Source: Phallusia mammillata
Taxonomy: Eukaryota; Chordata; Ascidiacea; Phlebobranchia; Ascidiidae
Length of the DNA: 64,000 bases
NCBI GenBank assembly: GCA_003260075.1
Contig: QLIY01000001.1
Span: 372,001 to 436,000, forward strand
Direction of reading: 5' to 3'
Shown here: positions 34,128 through 48,391 of the stretch, piece after piece
Layout: each line of letters starts with the position of its first letter
Numbering within the stretch: the first letter of the stretch is position 1
Program-made: the position numbers and the translations under genes
The notes under the pieces: model-generated
Seen by the model: only the letters and a program-made list of their open reading frames with translations
What the model was told of the DNA's origin: nothing
Databases searched by the model: none

Positions 34128-36479
34128 ATCTTTTATCGTTTTTATTTTTCTATTTATATTCGAAGACACCATGGTTCCTTATATGGGTATCTGTGTCAGG
34201 CCGAGAAATGAGAGACGCGATCACATAAAGAGAAATGTGAAGAAAAATTTTGCTTTGTTAAACGGTTTCGTAATATTTAACCTGCTGATGGAATACAGAC
34301 ACACAACGTAGAAAAACCTAAATATTTTACCGCAATTGTTCCTGTAACAGTTTTTGACACCATCATCATTAGTGCTGTCAAAAATTAAATAAAATTAAAG
34401 TTACTGGAAAATTAATGTAACATTTTTTGAACAAAACATACTTTAAGTCCAAAAAGTCAATGTATCTGCTCCAAACTAGCCTACATCAAATTTAGACAAT
34501 TTATTGTCAACATAACAAACGACCAAAATTGCCAAACAGCCACCAGCGCCAACGAAATCAGTCGCTGTGATTTTTTTCTGCTGAAATGTCAATGAACTGT
34601 TCAAAGCAAAACTTGTATCGCGCATTAAGAATCGTCGGGCGCGCAGCAATTCCAGGTACGTGAAAATATTTTTAATTTTTTATGTGAGCCTTTTAATAAG
34701 TAACGACTGGTAACATTCATAGTGTTAGAAATTCCAGCAGGTTTTAATTTTCATCTTAATCCCAAAGAAAATTTTAAGACCCTCGCATTGTGCTGATATT
34801 TGTATTCAAATCATATGAAGCCGAAGTTTGGTCAGTTACACATTCTCATCCCTAAACTGTAAACTGATTTCCAGAAGATTTAAAATAATTGTCCAGAAGA
34901 TGAAATTCTGGAACATTTAAAAGTACTGAGAACAACCAAAGGACAATTGATTGAATTTCTTTAAGTCATTTACAACTACATCATACAGATTGTAGTTTAA
35001 CATACAAACAGCAAAGTTCCGTACAACACATTTTGCGAGTTACAACACATGTCTGTCCAACTCAAATACAAGGTTATCAAACGACATCCATCCGAGTCTG
35101 TATGACGAATGACCGACAACTCAGCAAAATTTCATGCCATGAAAATGATCATTAGTTCACAAGTAAACATCAAAGTTGCACCAGAACCAGGCGGGCGTCA
35201 ATGCAGTCGTAAAAAGACATAAACTTTTAAACGCTGATCGTTTGATGGGTTCGAACGTAGGAAGCCGGAATTTTTATTGAGCTATGCGGAATGAGTTGAA
35301 CGACCCTCAATGCTGGTAAAAATACTTAAGCAAAATCCAACAAACTTATGTCTGCAAACCGGCTGCGACATTGTTTAGGCAAACAGGGGCATGTTTTAAA
35401 GTTTCAACCGAGGGTTGTAAGTGAAGACCATTGTCCTTATTGCAAGTTTTATGTTTTCATGGTCTATCAAAACCTTCACAAGATTTTTTGAACGTGGTAA
35501 CCATTATAATTATCAGATTGGCCAATATTATACTGACAAACCAAATGCTTCAGTTTTGTTATACGTTTCGGCTCATAACTTTGCCTTTTTTAGTAATTGG
35601 GAGGGAAGGAATAACTTCATGAAAATGGAATTGCCCCCACACATCATTATGAAATGAACAAATAAATACGGATACAAAGTTTGTAAAAAAATAATGAACA
35701 TTTCCAACTATTTTTTAACATTTCATTTAAATGTGGCCAATTTAATGTGAGTGTCAACAACATTAAAACACATTCACGACTTTTTTACTTCGTCAGAAAC
35801 CCCGCATTAACAACACTTGCCAGTTTTGTTGCACCAAATGCGAGGAAGTAATTTAGCTTTGCTTTCTTTCACATTGTTGTAACTTATGCGAAATGTCGTG
35901 CAAGCAACTTTACGACAACCCCTTACGAGGTAATATAAAAATTCATTGCTGAAGCGTAAAAGGAATGATCGCTGTAAATAAACGTTAGTATATGGCAGAC
36001 CAGGTGGATGGGCGATGGAATGACGAAGTTTTTCGCGTATTTATGGCAACTTGCGTGGGGTGAGGCGAGTTAAATGTTTATGAGGTTGCAAGCTTAAACA
36101 TCTGAGGTAGGATTTCTTGTTCTCACAAAAATAACATTAAAAATCGTTGCCCAATTCCTTGTTTTGATTTTGTACGATTAGGTCTGGCATTCCTACATAC
36201 ACCTAGATACGCACAAGTAACTTTGTTAAAAACGAATTTTGAAAAAAAACAGCGACAACAACAAAATTTTCATGTCTATATTTCCTTCGACCAAACAAAT
36301 CAAGATGATTATTCTCAACTAATAAACTCATATAAATCAAAACACTATTTCGGGACAATGGATGAGCACCACAAATTAAAAACGAAATTTCGTAAACAGC
36401 ATAACTTCGATTCAATGGCATTATCGAAGCGCAAAGTTGTTTTAAACAAAAATGTTACATACGTTAAACCAGGGGTGGG

Positions 36480-36788
36480 CAACCTGCGGCCCGCGGGCCG
36501 CATGCGGCCCTTTATTAATGGTTGTGCGGCCCGTAGAGACGCTTGGACTTCAAAAGTACTGGCAAACGAGTCCAATTATTACATATTTTTAAACTGATTA
36601 ATGCGTCTGATGCTAGTTTCTGCGATCTGGCAAAATGTGGCTAGAATCAAATACGAATTATACTTGTAGTTAGGCATATTTGGTAAGAAACAAAGCAAAA
36701 TCACTTTGTGTTATGCACATGTGCGGCCCGCGATCAAATTTTGATATTTATAATTGGCCCTACAGTAAAAAAAGGTTGCCCACCCCTG
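36480..36788. mobile_element. hAT MITE with CAGGGGTGGGCAACC ends
   Basis: It starts CAGGGGTGGGCAACCTGCGG and ends GGTTGCCCACCCCTG. A perfect 8-bp duplication, CGTTAAAC, flanks it (36472-36479 and 36789-36796). GCGGCCCGC blocks lie near both ends. This end sequence is, from memory, typical of a widespread animal hAT group. At 309 bases it cannot code for a transposase. Confidence 0.93.
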
Positions 36789-38204
36789 CGTTAAACTATC
36801 AAAAAATATCAACACCAACGAACCCGTTCAATACAAAGTTAACCATCACACCAACTATTAACCGAAAGGTCTCCACTGAAACAACGCCACCATCAGAATG
36901 AAGGGATCAGTATAATTGCAAAGGTGTTTTATATACATGTCGTTAAACAACTGTTTGATCTTAAAGAAAAAAGTGTCGGATAAATAAAATACCTTGACCA
37001 ATGGTTCTCTTAAATTCGTGTGTATGATGTAGTAAAACAATTAGGAAGTTTACACGAGCCATCTACTGCCTCTGGTCACCTTCAAAGGTCGATACAGTCT
37101 GGCTGCAGCTTTTGATAAGAAAGATATTAAGACAATACGTTCATTATTATTTTGTGTTAACGTTTGTAGTCGTGACATTAAACCAGGAAATGCAATTAAT
37201 TAAGACTCGGAGCAAATTATATGTTTCGCAATATGCCACAGAACTTTAAAAACTTCTTAAGCGTCTGTTGTAAGAATGGACTTTGATATGTAAGTGAAAG
37301 GGCGGTTTGACAAAAGGGCAACAACCTGAAAACGTCTTTTATCGGCAATTAATCCCATAAAAGATTTAGTTTAAACAACGCAGCATAAGAAATGCGCAGT
37401 AAAATTTGCCCAATCACCAAACTATGCATTGAAATCACCGACATACGACTGCAAAGCGCAGATTGTAAAACACCTACATACGCATCATTTTCGATCGTAT
37501 AAACGTCCACACGCGAAGAAAAATCCATCAAACGGGACAAAGCGGTCGTCTGGTAAAAAGATCCTAAGACTGGATCAGCCAAGTTGGTTTATAAATGTGG
37601 ATTTGACCACAATACATCTATATGTGTATCGTCACAGCTTTTAGATATCCAACAGGAAAATACAGAAACGTTGTTAAAAAACAAAGTTGAGATATCTTGA
37701 GTGATAATTTTGATGATGTAATTGAGCATTCTTTTAGAATATAGGTTGACCCGTTAAAAGCAAGAACTTTAGACCAGGGTTTAGGTTAGACCTTGAAATA
37801 AAATGGATGTGATTTAGGTCTGACTTCATACTCGGGAGTATTTCCACTGTAAATTCGCGTTGGAAATTCGAACTTCCGGGTCTAATACGAGATTTTTTTA
37901 ATCGAGGTTTGTGCTTGCATATTTAAATTCGGCCTCTGCTCTGGACAGTGTCGTATTTCGAAAATATCCTGCTTATTTCACCCCCCCCCCTCTGACTTCA
38001 TACTCGGGAGTATTTCCACTGTAAATTCGCGTTGGAAAATTGAACTTCCGGGTCTAATACGAGATTTTTTTAGCCGAGGTTTGTGCTTGCATATTTAAAT
38101 TCGGCCCGCTAACACCTCTGCTCTGGACAGTGTCGTATTTTGAAAATATCCTGCTTATTTCATTGTATTTTTCGACAATCAGGCGGCAGTCCGAGAACTG
38201 AAAA

Positions 38205-38312
38205 TTGCCCTTTGTCGTTCACGGGATTCGAACCCACGATACTTCCGGGGACGAATCCCGATCAGGTGTATATGGGTCAGGCGCGCCAGGCCATTCGGCC
38301 AAGTTCCCGCCC
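38205..38312 (-). repeat. tRNA-like segment (SINE head or tRNA pseudogene)
   Basis: On the minus strand it has CTTGGCCGAATGGCC (A-box-like) and GGGTTCGAATCCCGTG (B box and T arm) about 75 bases apart, a spacing near that of a tRNA with a long variable arm. The acceptor stem does not pair well, so a tRNA-derived repeat is more likely than a working tRNA. A similar B-box piece lies at 60245-60262 on the minus strand. Confidence 0.4.
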
Positions 38313-38556
38313 AATATCCTGCTTAGCGTAGCAAGAAAAATATGATGTATACTTTGTAATGAGTCCATTCCACAGGTTTAGAGACACAAATTACGCCTTT
38401 TAAAAAAAAGAAGATAGTAATACAAGTTGAGAATGACACAAGTTAATATCGAAACGTTATGGTTTACACAAGTATACTGACTTGTTTGTTTCTGGTTGAG
38501 ACAGTAAAACCTTCACTTTAATTTCAGCTGACCACACTCGTTAGGTATTTTTCACA

Positions 38557-41500
38557 ATGTACGCCTCAACCGAACCCTACCTCAACGACTCGTCTGATAC
38601 CACAGCAGCGCCTCAAACCACGGATCAGCTCTCAGTTATACTGAATATCCTAATTGCGGTGTTACTGGCCGTTATAATGGTGGGAATGGGGTGTGCTGTG
38701 GAAATACCAAAGATTCTCTTTCACCTAAAACGACCGACCGGAATTTTAACTGGTTTCGTTTGTCAATTTGGTAAGCGATTACACATAACCTTCCTACGAC
38801 TTCTGCTCATTTTTGATGTTTGTTTTGACCTTTTGAGTAGAATTTACGCTCGTATAGCAAGTATTTTTGCCCTGGAGTATTGACAACAGTGTTTATTAAG
38901 ATGTGTTTACCGGTGCAATGACACATCCAAATTTGAAAGATCCCAGTAAAGGAAGGACAATAGCTTCGCTATTATAATTTGCGATTGTCATAACGCTCTC
39001 TTTTTGTTTCGTTATATTTGTAAATTTCTTTAGCCCCAAGTAGAGTAATCAATTTGAGCCTGCTACAACTACGGTGGTATATAAACTACTAATAGAAAAT
39101 CCATCAAAAATTAAATCAAATCAAAGCCTACAATTTCAACACAAATAATAAAAACTGTTAACAGTGCAAGTCAAACAAAGTTACTATTGTTTTGCAACTT
39201 ATCCATTCTAAATCTCTACCACTGTATAATTATAATCAAAATTACAACAACGTACCTCCATAGGTTTGATGCCGCTTATAGCTTACCTCCTTACTCTGGC
39301 CTTCCAACTATCCGACATTCAGGCTTTGGCTCTTCTTATACAAGCATCCTGTCCTGGTGGGTCAAGTTCCAATGTGGCGACTTACTGGATGAGAGGAGAC
39401 ATGGATCTGAGGTGAGAAACAACAAGTTAGCGAATAATGTACATGTGTATAAAGTCCAAGATCTGTTTGGGTTAATGCGCAATGAACGTTAACAATGTGC
39501 TTGGTCAGCTGGGATTCGAACTCACAACCTTTAGAGGGAAACGCGATTTGCAAAATCAACCAGTTTGACTTCAAAGTGTGCCAGTCAAAGTGTGCATTGA
39601 CTTGAGAATTATTTACCAATGTTTGTTTTTCTTTCATGGCTTTTCAGCTCGTTACTCCCAACAAACTGGAGTACCGTTAAATAGCTACACTAGCCAACGC
39701 GGCATTTGTCTTGTCATTGTTCGAAACAGTGTTTACTGTTTGCAGTTTACTTATAAAATCAGTGGTTTCATGTTTTTCTTTCCATCCTTAGTATAATATA
39801 AGGGATACCCGGACTTAATGCGTCGATTTGTAACACTCTTGCCATTATTGGGTGGTATTGTTCATGTTTTGTTTGTTTCATTTTTAGCATCACCATGACA
39901 ACGTGCTCCACCCTTCTTGCTCTAGGGATGATGCCATTGCTCCTGTTTCTGTACGGACAGGGTTTTGACGAAAGCCTGGTGGTGCCTTTTGAATCCATAG
40001 GTGAGGTGGTCGATGGTGGTTAATTAGATTTCATGTCGGCTTTCCCAAACCCTCAGTGGAGCAAAGTTGGCTTAGAATTTTCGTTGCCACTGGACATTAT
40101 GTGCCGGCACTCAACTATGCTGATAATATCTCAGAGCAATGGCTGTTATATAGCTTCACATACACTTTCTTCTGTGGGTAAAGTTAGATTGTGCAACTTA
40201 TTGACTTTCCAAACCTTAAGTGGAGCAAAGTTGGCTTAGATATCTCTTTGGACATTTGATCATGACGCTTAACGCTAATGCTGTCTCAATGCAACGCATG
40301 TTATATAGCTTGATATACACTTCCTTCTGTGGGTAAAGAAATAGAGTGTTCAACTTTTGGCAACAAAACTGAACAGATATTACTGAAACTTATTTTCTAG
40401 CCATTATTCCCCCCCCCCTTCTGTGGGTAAAGAAATAGAGTGTTCAACTTTTGGCAACAAAACTGACCAGCTATTACTGGAAACTTATTTTCCAGCCATT
40501 ATCCTCGCTTCTCTTGTGGTTCCAATCGCTCTTGGAGTTTTTATTCGGTACAAGTTTCCCAGACAAGCCATGATTGTGTTGAAGGTGAGTTGCACAAATG
40601 CATTTGAGCAATGCAATAAGTTAGTGTTTCTAAAAGTTTTTTTTACCTTAAAGTGCACCTTTGAAATATATACCTATTTTTTTTAGGCGCACCATTGATG
40701 TAAAAGTGAAATAATTCATGATGAAACTTTACGAATATGTTTCTGATATCTTAGGACTCAGCGTTTTAGAACCACTGTTCACATAAACTGTTTTTCCCAG
40801 GTTTGTTCAATCGGCGGAATCATCATCATAGGCGGAGTCGCCGTCCTTTCTATTGTAACTTACGGCGGTGTTTGGAAGATTTCTGCGTTTCAAGTCGTTA
40901 CAGCGATTATCCTTCCAGTAATCGGGATGTTGTGTGGATACGGTGGGTTACCAATGAAAGTTAATAGTTCTGTCTTGCTGCCTGTGTTGAGGGTCTAAGC
41001 TCCTTGGTGTACAGCTGTGACATTGTATTTTAAAAACATCGATAGAAAAAGTGGCAAGATTTAGGGTCAGCAACGTAAGTGCTTGATTGTTTACTTGGCA
41101 AACAGGCGAATAGTCCACGCAGAAAACGCAGAACAGAATCACTTTAAATGTATTGGATACGGAAGAAATTCCGGGAATTTGACAAATCGTTTAAAGTTTT
41201 TGCGTCCTTTTTAAAAACTTTCCTTCTTTAGCAATTCCTAAGTATTCGTGGCGCAGTTTTGCATTTCCAATAGATCACAAAAAGCAGAAATGAAAAAAAA
41301 AAATTATTAGCTGCAATGTAGCTTTCGCATCCTACCTCGAAACCCCCCCCCCAGATTTAGGGTCAGCAACGTAAGTGCTTGATTGTTTACTTGGCAAACA
41401 CTTCAAGCAAATAGTCCACACGGACAACGCAGCACAGGACCTATTTAAATGTATTGGATCAGGCAGGAATTCGCGGCGCGGATTTTGAGAGATCGTTTAA

Positions 41501-43132
41501 AGTTTCGGCGTCCTTCTTTTCAAAAACTTCCTTCTTTGGCAATTCCCAAGCATTCGTGGCGCGGTTTTGCATTTCCAATAAATCCCAAAAGGTAGAAATG
41601 ACAAAATTATGATTTGCAGCAATGTAACTGTCATGCTCTACTTTGCAAATCACCCAATTCGTATACCACAGTTTGTTCATCTGTTGCAGGAATCTCATCG
41701 TTGGTTTCCCTGTATAAGCCACTCTATCTCAGACATTTCCAACGACGCACTGTTTGTGTGGAGACAGGAATCCAGAACACCCAACTTACCGGTTCAATTA
41801 TTCTGCTTTCCGGCTTTTCAATGGAGCAGATTGGCGAAATGATCATTGTTCCTCTCCTCTATGCGATGGCTCAGGTAACGACATCTGTTAAACTAAAACA
41901 AAGTACATTATTACTGATCACATGATTGCAAAATATGAAGCAAAGATGATTCAGCCCCCCCCCCACATTTCCAACGACGCACTGTTTGTGTGGAGACAGG
42001 AATCCAGAACACTCAACTTACCGGTTCAATTATTCTGCTTTCCGGTTTTTCAATGGAGCAGATTGGCGAAATGATCATTGTTCCTCTACTCTATGCGATG
42101 GCTCAGGTAACGAAATTTGTTAAACTGAAACACAGTACAGGATTCTGTTAAAATGCTTGCAAAGTGTAAAGCAAAGATAAAACATTTCAACAACACAAAC
42201 TTGTTACATTCATTAAGCCGGAAATAGCTTAACACATTTATTTCGTCGGAAATGGCTTAGAACATTCGTTTAACCGGAAATATTTGCGCAATGTTATGGA
42301 GCACTGTAGAGTGGGGAATACAATTGGTGGATCAAAACAAAATGCGATTAGATCCATCATTTGAAGGCGTTAAGTGACTCGCAAGCTAGTATATTTAGTG
42401 CATTGTGGGTAACGAGAATAAAGTGAAATAAGTTGTTACTTTCGGTCGATAACGTTTCAAATCACAATTAAATGCAAGTTAATGCAATGCAAAAACGTAT
42501 TAACCAACAATTGTTACTTTGCAGGTATTCTGGGCACTTTGTATCGCTGTCGGGTTTAGAGTTTATGAGAAGAAACGGGGAGGGAGAGTAAGTATTGACA
42601 ACTTGGACGAATCAGAATCTTCATATAAAGGTGGGTGAAGTTTCAATCTCTTCCTTCAATGAGGGAAGATTGATTGTTGTTGTTGTTTCAGTTGAAATTA
42701 TAAGGTTCCATTTTTTTGTGACTGCTTGTTATGACAGGCTAAAAGTAGGCGCTTTTTGACCAACGGACTATTTGTGTAATTAATTCGTTAAAATTTGGGT
42801 AATTATGGTTGGGCAACCTATTGTACAATGAATGATAAGACTTCGAAAATCGTTCTCATCGCCGTTACAAGTCAAGTTATATGCGTCACTTTGAAAACGG
42901 CTTCAACATTTTCCAAATAAAATATTGAAACCAAACGGCTTCGACAAGATAACAATCAAATATATTTCAGGCAACATGAAAGAGACTTCCCCCCCCCCCC
43001 AAGGAGAAAGACAAGGACGTTTCGAAAAGCGAATCGGGAAGCAACTTTGACCGACCTCCTTCCTACTCTAGTTCACTGGGAATCGAAAACCCGGCAGCTG
43101 AATCTATTTACGAACACGAGGAAGCGCTTTAA
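38557..43132 (+). CDS. SLC10-type sodium/bile-acid-like cotransporter, paralog 1
   Basis: Eight exons: 38557-38770, 39264-39411, 39888-40000, 40496-40584, 40801-40942, 41690-41874, 42525-42630 and 42971-43132. The product would be about 383 residues. SLC10 proteins are plasma-membrane carriers that couple bile-acid or steroid-sulfate uptake to sodium. Family marks: [10 protein letters not shown] in the first membrane segment, [53 protein letters not shown], and [11 protein letters not shown] (the conserved E/Q sodium-site motif). Several helices follow one another along the chain. The C-tail is acidic and carries a PPSY motif (DRPPSYSS), a possible WW-domain ligand. The last exon is interrupted by a C run at 42989-43000 that shifts the frame; the copy of this exon at 45740-45894 shows the intact frame. 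Parts of exons 4 and 6 are repeated beside C runs (about 40399-40408 and 41965-42106), which look like seams. The substrate cannot be predicted. Confidence 0.92.
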
Positions 43133-45221
43133 TCTTAAATAAGTCACTAAAAAGTGCAAAGAGCTACAGAGAGCTACGGCGAATGTTAACCACGGTGTGG
43201 TTGTCTGTGCTTGTTTTTTTAGTTTTTACTTATTCTGAAATACTTTTGTCGGAAAAACATCCCGATTTTTTCATGTCGTTTTTTGTAGTATCGCTGTACC
43301 TTTTATTTTGGTCTGTTTTATGTAAAGTGACGTGTTAAACAACTAATGCAGTGGTCATCAACATTTTTCGACGAATTCCTCCTTTACCAATTCAAAACGT
43401 TTCCATTTGTTCCTCATATATACTACATAGTAGATGAACCATACTAAGATCCTTTAAGTTGGGTAATATATCAACTTCACAAGCTATAGTGCCAGTGCTT
43501 AGGCGTCTATTAACAAACCACACATACAAACTAAGTAAATTCCTTCCCTTATGTGCACTTATAGGTAACGAGCCTACTGCTTTTTCAAATTAAGGAAGAG
43601 GGTAAACAATATAACGTAGATGACTAGCTTGGCGTAGCACTGACAATTGAAAGTCCAACTTTCAGGCTTGTAGTGGAACAGCTTAACATACATCAGTTAT
43701 TTGTATCTATATTTAACTTGTTTGCATGTTCTACAGTGAATAGAAATGCATTGTTGTTGTGTTCATTTTTGAATGTTGTGCTTGTTACTATCGCTTGTAA
43801 ACTTGTTAGACAAAGTTTGAAACATAAACAAACGTTCGTAGAAAAACACAAACAGCAGACTTTACATCACACGTTGAATATCACTAGGTTAAGTTAAGTA
43901 TAATTCGCCTGGTGAAACCAATCAATCATTTTCATTGTTACAACAAATTGTAGCAGCAAAATTGCACTAAAACAATCACCAAGCCGAAAATAGCTGCGCA
44001 ACGTTGAGACTTTATAAAGCGCGACTAAGTTGAGGGCACAATTATTGGAAAGATACTAAACGCGCTGCAGCTACACGTTACTACAGGTTAAACCATGGTC
44101 CATGACACTCTGAGGATTCAAATTTAATGCCCAAGAATGTTAGAAATGCAAATAGTAGAAATAGTTGACGTTAAATAATGTGGCTTAGATAACAAGTTAA
44201 ATAATGTTTGGTTTGCTTGACGTTTTTTGTACCCAGTAGTTGATCAACACCAATTTTTGGGTATCAGGTATTGGGTACAACAGTTAAGGTTAGAGAGTAA
44301 AAAGTAGTTTAACCACAAAATTAAGGTTGCTATGGTTCATATATTAACCAAAGCAAACATTTCAAAACTCTTGAATGTTTATTTTGTTTTGCACATTTGT
44401 CTCTGATTAAAACAACTGGTGGGAGTTTCAGAAATCGCTTAATTTTGTTGTTTAGGAAAACAAGACAAAACTAATCGATATTGCTAATACCTGAACAACA
44501 CAATAATGAAACAAGGGGTTAAAACGGGGTTCGAACCCCAAAACCCTAAACTATGCAAGCGAAATAGTAACAAATCCAAATGAAACTCAAATTACGAAAC
44601 TTCATGTGAACAAAAGAAGCTAAGAAGCACACACAACAAAATTAAGACGTTTTTGTTAAGTTGGAGTCATTTGTACCGATATTATTTTTTAGTTTGTGTT
44701 TTCCTGACGCAGAAACGTTGACGTCAGCCAACAAACAAGAAACAATCAGCGAACCACAACATTTCTGTCCCCCCCCCCGACTTAGGTCTGCAAACACGAA
44801 CAATTTCACTTTAGTAACAAACACAAATGTTTAAAAAATAACCATTTCAATTTGTAAATAAACAATTCAAAAAAACGTTCAGAACAACTTGCCCTTGTGT
44901 TGCTTGATAAAAAAATTGACAACACAAACTTGTAAAAATATTCATTTAGGCTACCTAAAAATAGCGTTAAAAATGCGTTTAGCCAGAAACAGCACAAGCC
45001 CAGTAAAAGGAATCCAGTAAAGTAGGGATACAATTGGTGGTTCACAGCTGAATGTGTTACGACAAGATGTTATACGTAAATGGGACTCACAAGTTAGTGA
45101 ATTAAGTCCATTATTGGCAACGGGTTAAGTGGAAAATTGTTAAGGTTTAGTCGATAAAGTTTCAAAACCACCTCCGTTGCAATGCAAAAACGTCTTAACC
45201 AACAATTGTTCCTTTGTAGGT

Positions 45222-45315
<94 letters not shown>

Positions 45316-46114
45316 CTGTCGGGTTCAGGGTTTACGAGAAGAAACGGGGAGGGAGAGTAAGTATTGACAACTTGGACGATTCAGAATCTTCATATAAAGG
45401 TGGGTGACGTTTCAATCTCTAACTTTCGTCAATAGAGGCGAAACTTGTTGTTTTTTCAGTTGAAATTATAAGCTTCCATTTTTTTGTGACTACTTGTAAT
45501 GACAGGCTGAAAGTAAGCCCTTTTTGCACAACGGACAATTCGTGTGATTAATTTCGTTAATTATGATCGTTTGTATACAAGTTCAGCTTGATTTAGTTTT
45601 TCCGTCCTAAATCGTTCCTAATTCTGCCTTCACAAACCAGTTACATGCGTCACCACGAAAACGTCACCAACGTTTCCTTATTCAAATAAAATATTGAAAC
45701 CAAACGGCTTCAACAAGATAACAAGCGAATATCTTTCAGGCAACATGAAAGAAACTTCGGAGAAAGAGAAAGACAGCGACGTATCGAAAAGTGAATCAGG
45801 AAGCAACTTTGACCGGCCTCCCTCCTACTCAAGTTCACTGGGAATCGAAAACCCAGCTGCAGAGTCAATATACGAACACGAAGAAGCGCTTTAATCTCAT
45901 TTCACTAAAAAGTGCAAAAAGCTTCGGCGGTACTTATCCACGGTGTGGTTGTCTGTACTTGTTATCATTTTAGTTCTTATTGAGTTATTCCGTATTACTT
46001 TTGTTGGTAAAAACATCTCGATTTGTTTCATTTTTTGTTATAATATCGCTGCCCCTTTTATCCGGCAAAGTAAAAGGTCAAACAACTAACCCAGTGGTTT
46101 CCCAACCTTTATCG

Positions 46115-46167
<53 letters not shown>

Positions 46168-48391
46168 ATTTTCATTCCTCCCCAATATACTACATAGTAA
46201 ATGCTAAACGATACAAAGATCATTTAAAATTGGGTATTTTATCAACTTCACAGGTTATATTGTCAGTGCTTAAGTGTTTATTTACAAACCACATTAAGCA
46301 AATTCCACCCTCAAATTTTAGAATTCCTCCCTGGTTGGGAACCACGTCAGTTACTAACGCAAAAACATTATAGGTTACGAAAACGAGCTTACTGCTTTTC
46401 AAGGGAAGAGGGTAAACAATAACGTAGTTGACTAGCTCGGCGTAGCACTGACAATTGAAAGTCCAACTTTCATGCTTGTAGTGAAACACTCCCAGCTTTA
46501 CAAACATCATTTATTTGCATCTATATTCTAATTGTTTGAATTACAAGAGAAATGTATTGTTGTTGTGTTCATTCTTGTATTTTGTGCTTGCTACTTCCGC
46601 TTGTAAACTTGTCAGAAAAAGTTTAAACATAAACAAACGTGAAAAACCCTTGGCTACAGTGTTACTACGGGTTATGCCATGGTCCATGACATTGTGGGGA
46701 TTCAAAGTTATCTCCTTCAACAATTGAAATGTATATTGTGGATTGTTGGCGGTAATGAACGCGATTTAGATTAATTATTGTTTGGTTTGCTCGACGTTTT
46801 TTGTTCCCAGTTTCCCAGTAATAGTTGACCAACCACCAGGGTTAAGCAATCCCTCCGTTTGTTGTTTAGGAAGGCAAAAAGACAAAGCTTAACGATATTG
46901 CTAATACCTGAACCTCACAACAATGATAAGTTTGTTTTTCTAAAAACAAGGGGTTAAATCGTGGTTCAAACCCTTTAAACCCTGAACAACACAACTGAAA
47001 TAGAAACAAGCCCAGACGAATCTTAACTTAGGAAAACAGAAAGATATAAAACAAAGAGGCAGAATTAAGGAACTAAAACAAAATAAATTTGGACGGTTTT
47101 TGTTGTAAAGTTTGAGTCATTTGTACCGTCATTGTGTTTTTTAGTTTGTTTTTTCCTGGCACAGAAACGTTGACGTCATCCAACAGATATGAAACAATCA
47201 GCAAACCAAAACATTTCTGACATTCCAAGCTTGCCCAATCCATCACCCAAACACAAAAGCTTGTTATTTTAATCTCGTAGAATTTACCCAAAGTCAGTTA
47301 TTGCGTCAGATCCCATTGTACGAAGCAGACAATGGAGCACTGGTCGAGTTTTAGGAAATGGGTGTTAAATTTCATAGCTCTTTACAGTAAATAAAGTTTG
47401 CCATTCTAAAAGCAATTTAGTGGCCGGTCGACCTGGTTACAACGAAAATAAACTGGACAAACAATATTAAACCCGATTTTAAATGGAGGTTATACAAACA
47501 TTGTTTCATATGAATGCTTGGATGCACTGGAAAGAAATATTTAAAAACCAACGAAAATTCAAAGAAACGACAAGTTAAAAACGTCTTCAACAAGAAATAT
47601 TTAAAAGACAATTTATTTGAACAGAAAATATTTTTTTTTTAATTTATTTTACGTTTATAAATTTACTTGCAGAAAATGGCAAAGCAATCTTACTGCAATG
47701 TTTGGGTGCAAATATTTCTGTTTCATCCTTAACCCCCAAAACGGCGTTTTTTTACGAAAAAGTCAATGATCTTTCCCAAACTTTTTGATTCTGAGAACTC
47801 ATTGCTTTGTCCACTTTCTGATTGATCATTTTTATAATCTGCGCCCGGTCGTTGGCCTGAGAGCTCTGGCTTAAAGCGAAGTCGTGAAAAGGATATGAAA
47901 GATGATGTTAAACGGGAGCCCTTTGTTGTGGCGCACACTGTGAGTCAACACAACTTAATATCAGTGAGCGTTTCCAGTAACTTAATGTTCGGACGCAAAA
48001 AGTTATAGACGGGAATTAAGTTTAATAAGCTGGTAAATGTTGGAGGGATATAAGCAGCATGGAGAATGAAATAGATCTCACTCGGGGCCTTGTGTGGATG
48101 TAGTGCGGTGAATATGGACGACTGATAGAGAATCTAGACAACAACCAAGAGAAAAACGGATAATAATCAACAGAAAATTTTGACAAGTAACAGAAATTTT
48201 AAACAACAGTCAAAAGGTGGTCCAGGCAGTAACCAACAAAATATCTACAGAACAATTAACAGAAACTCTGGACAACAGCCAACAAAACATCATTAGAACA
48301 TTAAGAGAACCTTTTGGACAACACAAAATAGAAAATCTAGACAACAATCAACAGAACTTCAGGACAGAAACCAACAGAAAATCAAAACAAC
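43133..48391. other. Spacer between the SLC10 paralogs, holding a duplicated 3' end
   Basis: It holds a second copy of exons 7-8 of SLC10 paralog 1 (45220-45894) and matching downstream sequence. Shared blocks include GAAAGTCCAACTTTCA near 43650 and 46458, CATGGTCCATGACA near 44095 and 46677, and AGAAACGTTGACGTCA near 44711 and 47163. C runs lie at 44769-44778, 45223-45314 and 46116-46167. No other gene was seen. Confidence 0.6.
45220..45894 (+). pseudogene. Second copy of the last two exons of SLC10 paralog 1
   Basis: The first part is an exon 7 copy (45220-45399). After an acceptor, about 20 coding bases are replaced by a 92-base C run, and it then continues [22 protein letters not shown]. 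Exon 8 is intact at 45740-45894, from GNMKETSEKEKD to the stop, with PPSY retained. No copies of exons 1-6 lie upstream, so it is an orphan 3' end. It could be an unmerged allele or a partial tandem duplication. The homology continues into the downstream sequence. Confidence 0.75.

Larger units (their letters stand above)
34128..38556. other. Intergenic region with MITE, seam and tRNA-like piece
   Basis: No coding exon was supported over 4.4 kb. It holds a hAT MITE at 36480-36788, a seam at 37981-37990 with about 160-base flanking copies (37822-37980 and 37991-38161), and a tRNA-like segment at 38205-38312. Many chance frames of 60-120 codons show no domain and no splice context. Confidence 0.55.

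Noticed and set aside
35421-35657. Open frames at 35.4 and 36.2 kb as genes
   Set aside because: They have no domain and no conserved splice sites, and the second runs into a hAT MITE.
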